Source: Chloroflexota bacterium (lineage in GTDB: Bacteria > Chloroflexota > UBA6077 > FW602-bin22). From it: a stretch of 51,521 bases of DNA. Positions 50,359-51,521 of the stretch are shown piece after piece; the first letter of the stretch is position 1, and every line of letters begins with the position of its first letter. Location of the stretch: NCBI GenBank assembly GCA_016875715.1, contig VGOZ01000013.1:1-51521 (forward strand). Direction: 5' to 3'. Below the pieces are notes generated by a model. It was not told the DNA's origin and made no database searches. It was given only the letters and a program-made list of their open reading frames with translations. Position numbers and translations under genes: made by a program.

Positions 50359-51327
50359 TCAGGCAAGGAGCCGATGAAGGACTGCCTTCTGGGCGTGCAT
50401 GCGATTCTCCGCCTGGTCGAGCACGATGGAGCCTGGCCCGTCTAGGACCTCGGCCTCAATCTCCTCGCCCCGATGCGCCGGCAAACAATGCATCACGACG
50501 GCATCGCCGGCCAGATCGACAAGGGCACGGTTTACCTGGAAGCCTGCGAACGCGGCGCGCCGCTCTGTTGCCTCGCGTTCCTGGCCCATACTGACCCAGA
50601 CATCGGTGTAGATCACGTCTGCGCCACGGACCGCTTCGGCCGGATCGTGGACCAGCGTGACCTGCCTGCCGCATCGTGTGGCGTCCCGTCGTGCCGCGGC
50701 GATGATCTCGTCCGAGGGCGCGTACGTTCGCGGCGACCCCACCGTCACATGCATCCCCATCTTCGCGGCCGCCATGATGAGCGAGGCGCACACGTTGTTG
50801 CCATCGCCAATGTAGGCGAGGCGCAAACCCTCCAGCGCTCCGCGATGCTCCCACATGGTCAGAATGTCGGCCAGGGCCTGGCACGGGTGCTCCGCTTCTG
50901 AAAGACCATTGATCACCGGCACGGTCGCTGCGGCGGCGAACTCGAGGAGGCGGCTGTGGGCGCCCGTGCGCAGCACCATCGCATCGACATAACGGGACGT
51001 CACTCGAGCGACATCGCCGACAGATTCTCGCTTTCCCAGTTCCACCTCGTGCGGGGCCAGATACAGTGCCTTGCCGCCAAGCTGATGCATTGCCACTTCG
51101 AACGACACGCGCGTCCGGAGGGATGGCCGCTCGAAGAGCAAGGCCAGCACGCGTCCGGCCAGAACGGGCCGATTGCCACCGGAGCGGAACTCTCGTTTGA
51201 GGTCCAGTCCAAGCGCCGTATAGGCGCGCATCTCGTCGATCGGTAGATCGGCGATCGCTAGCAGGTGTTCAAGCGCGGGGCGCGGGGCGCGCCGCGGCAA
51301 AGGAGGTGTTGTGCCGAGCGATGACAT
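50359..51327 (-). CDS. argF: ornithine carbamoyltransferase
   Basis: ArgF (322 residues) makes citrulline from ornithine and carbamoyl phosphate in arginine synthesis. Carbamoyl-phosphate motif FERPSLRTRVSFEVAMHQ (Leu in place of Thr in the usual STRT, a known variant), LRTGAHSRL, EHPCQALADILT, and the ornithine-side VMHCLPAHRGEEI. The ATG at 51327 is preferred. A TTG at 51339 would lie only 2 nt from the TATACT box (51347-51342). It starts the minus-strand run into cdaA. Acetylornithine or putrescine transcarbamylase activity is less likely but not excluded. Confidence 0.93.
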   Translation of the reverse strand: MSSLGTTPPLPRRAPRPALEHLLAIADLPIDEMRAYTALGLDLKREFRSGGNRPVLAGRVLALLFERPSLRTRVSFEVAMHQLGGKALYLAPHEVELGKRESVGDVARVTSRYVDAMVLRTGAHSRLLEFAAAATVPVINGLSEAEHPCQALADILTMWEHRGALEGLRLAYIGDGNNVCASLIMAAAKMGMHVTVGSPRTYAPSDEIIAAARRDATRCGRQVTLVHDPAEAVRGADVIYTDVWVSMGQEREATERRAAFAGFQVNRALVDLAGDAVVMHCLPAHRGEEIEAEVLDGPGSIVLDQAENRMHAQKAVLHRLLA

Positions 51328-51341
51328 TGGGAAGGCCAAAG

Positions 51342-51349
51342 AGTATAAA
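51342..51349. promoter_or_regulatory. overlapping divergent -10 elements between argF and the last gene
   Basis: AGTATAAA holds TATACT on the minus strand (51347-51342, 14 nt before the argF ATG) and TATAAA on the plus strand (51344-51349), the same face-to-face design as at 43903-43910. Confidence 0.45.
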
Positions 51350-51350
51350 C

Positions 51351-51521
51351 GTGACCGTGGAGATGTCCTTCCGACTGTGGTTCGGCGAGTCTCTCGTCGA
51401 TCACGATTTGACAGTTACGGCCCTCTCACATAGCCTCAATGTCTTCGACGGCGAAATCGAGGATTGGCTGGCGGGACGATCGCTGCCCGCTGCCCCACAA
51501 TGCGTACTCCTAGCCGAAATG
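51351..51521 (+). CDS. hypothetical protein, 3' end outside the window
   Basis: An open frame of at least 57 codons runs to the right edge without a stop, starting at GTG 51351, GTG 51357 or ATG 51363. The visible N terminus includes MSFRLWFGESLVDHDLTVTA and FDGEIEDWLAG, mixed polar and hydrophobic, without a signal peptide or known motif. It lies directly after a TATAAA box divergent from argF. The second GTG (7 nt after the box) or the ATG is the better start. No function can be given. Confidence 0.5.
   Translation, partial: MTVEMSFRLWFGESLVDHDLTVTALSHSLNVFDGEIEDWLAGRSLPAAPQCVLLAEM

Overview
This is a 51.5 kb piece of a GC-rich bacterial chromosome. No single marker proves the phylum. The mix fits Chloroflexota (for example the uncultured Limnocylindria/Ellin6529-like groups): an RskA-type anti-sigma factor, cdaA-cdaR, a PdtaS/PdtaR pair, PlsY, a BMP-family transporter, a bifunctional homocysteine methyltransferase/MTHFR and many leaderless-looking genes. 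Nearly everything is chromosomal housekeeping or metabolism. I see no phage, insertion sequence, CRISPR array, plasmid function or rRNA.

Layout. 1-4.7 kb (+): end of an ECF sigma factor, its anti-sigma factor (broken by one in-frame TAA), a penicillin-acylase-family hydrolase, two small membrane proteins and a TPR protein. 4.7-11.9 kb (-): a transketolase-like enzyme, a membrane protein, tRNA-Pro(CGG), a DUF309 protein, moeA, tatA, an amidase with a small partner, and ssrA (tmRNA) overlapping the end of smpB. 12.4-23.3 kb: a small His/Cys-rich protein (+), a TPR protein (-), then a surface-glycan run (-): membrane protein, a giant YfhO-flippase fusion, a Cys-motif protein, a GT-C glycosyltransferase, a GT2 glycosyltransferase, rmlD and miaB. 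23.3-24.4 kb: gcvH and mobA (+), then tRNA-Arg(CCT) (-). 24.4-29.1 kb (-): a BMP/nucleoside-type ABC transporter operon in which three of four genes carry frame lesions. 29.2-32.3 kb (+): a CxxC-less Rdx/SelW-like protein, two tandem amidohydrolase-2 paralogues, a Rieske protein and an unknown 94-residue protein. 32.3-37.1 kb (+): a Nudix hydrolase, then metK-glyA-homocysteine methyltransferase/MTHFR, a compact methyl-cycle operon. 37.1-38.3 kb (-): a secreted HExxH protein. 38.3-43.3 kb (+): lysC, dprA, an M24 peptidase, xseA and xseB. 43.3-51.3 kb: lepB (-), a 54-residue membrane protein (+), then (-) argF, cdaA, cdaR, der, plsY, a PdtaS-like kinase and an ANTAR regulator. A partial gene (+) runs off the right end.

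The most interesting features are in how genes join. (1) The last 8 nt of smpB, including its stop, are the first 8 nt of tmRNA. Releasing tmRNA by 5' processing would therefore leave a stop-less smpB message, which is itself a substrate for trans-translation. (2) The nucleoside-type ATPase gene ends on a TAG formed by U8-A9-G10 of tRNA-Arg. (3) At four same-strand junctions the upstream stop codon is the first half of a -10-like hexamer for the next gene. Several such hexamers lie 6-9 nt before the start, which suggests leaderless mRNAs. (4) miaB and gcvH diverge from a perfect 9-bp inverted repeat holding two TATAAT boxes, each exactly 9 nt from its GTG start. (5) Four of six convergent junctions overlap.

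Other points are a YfhO-flippase fusion of about 1,356 residues, the clustered lesions in the BMP transporter operon, and a catabolic-looking cluster in which two members have lost hallmark active-site residues. I found no clear-cut new defence or mobile system.
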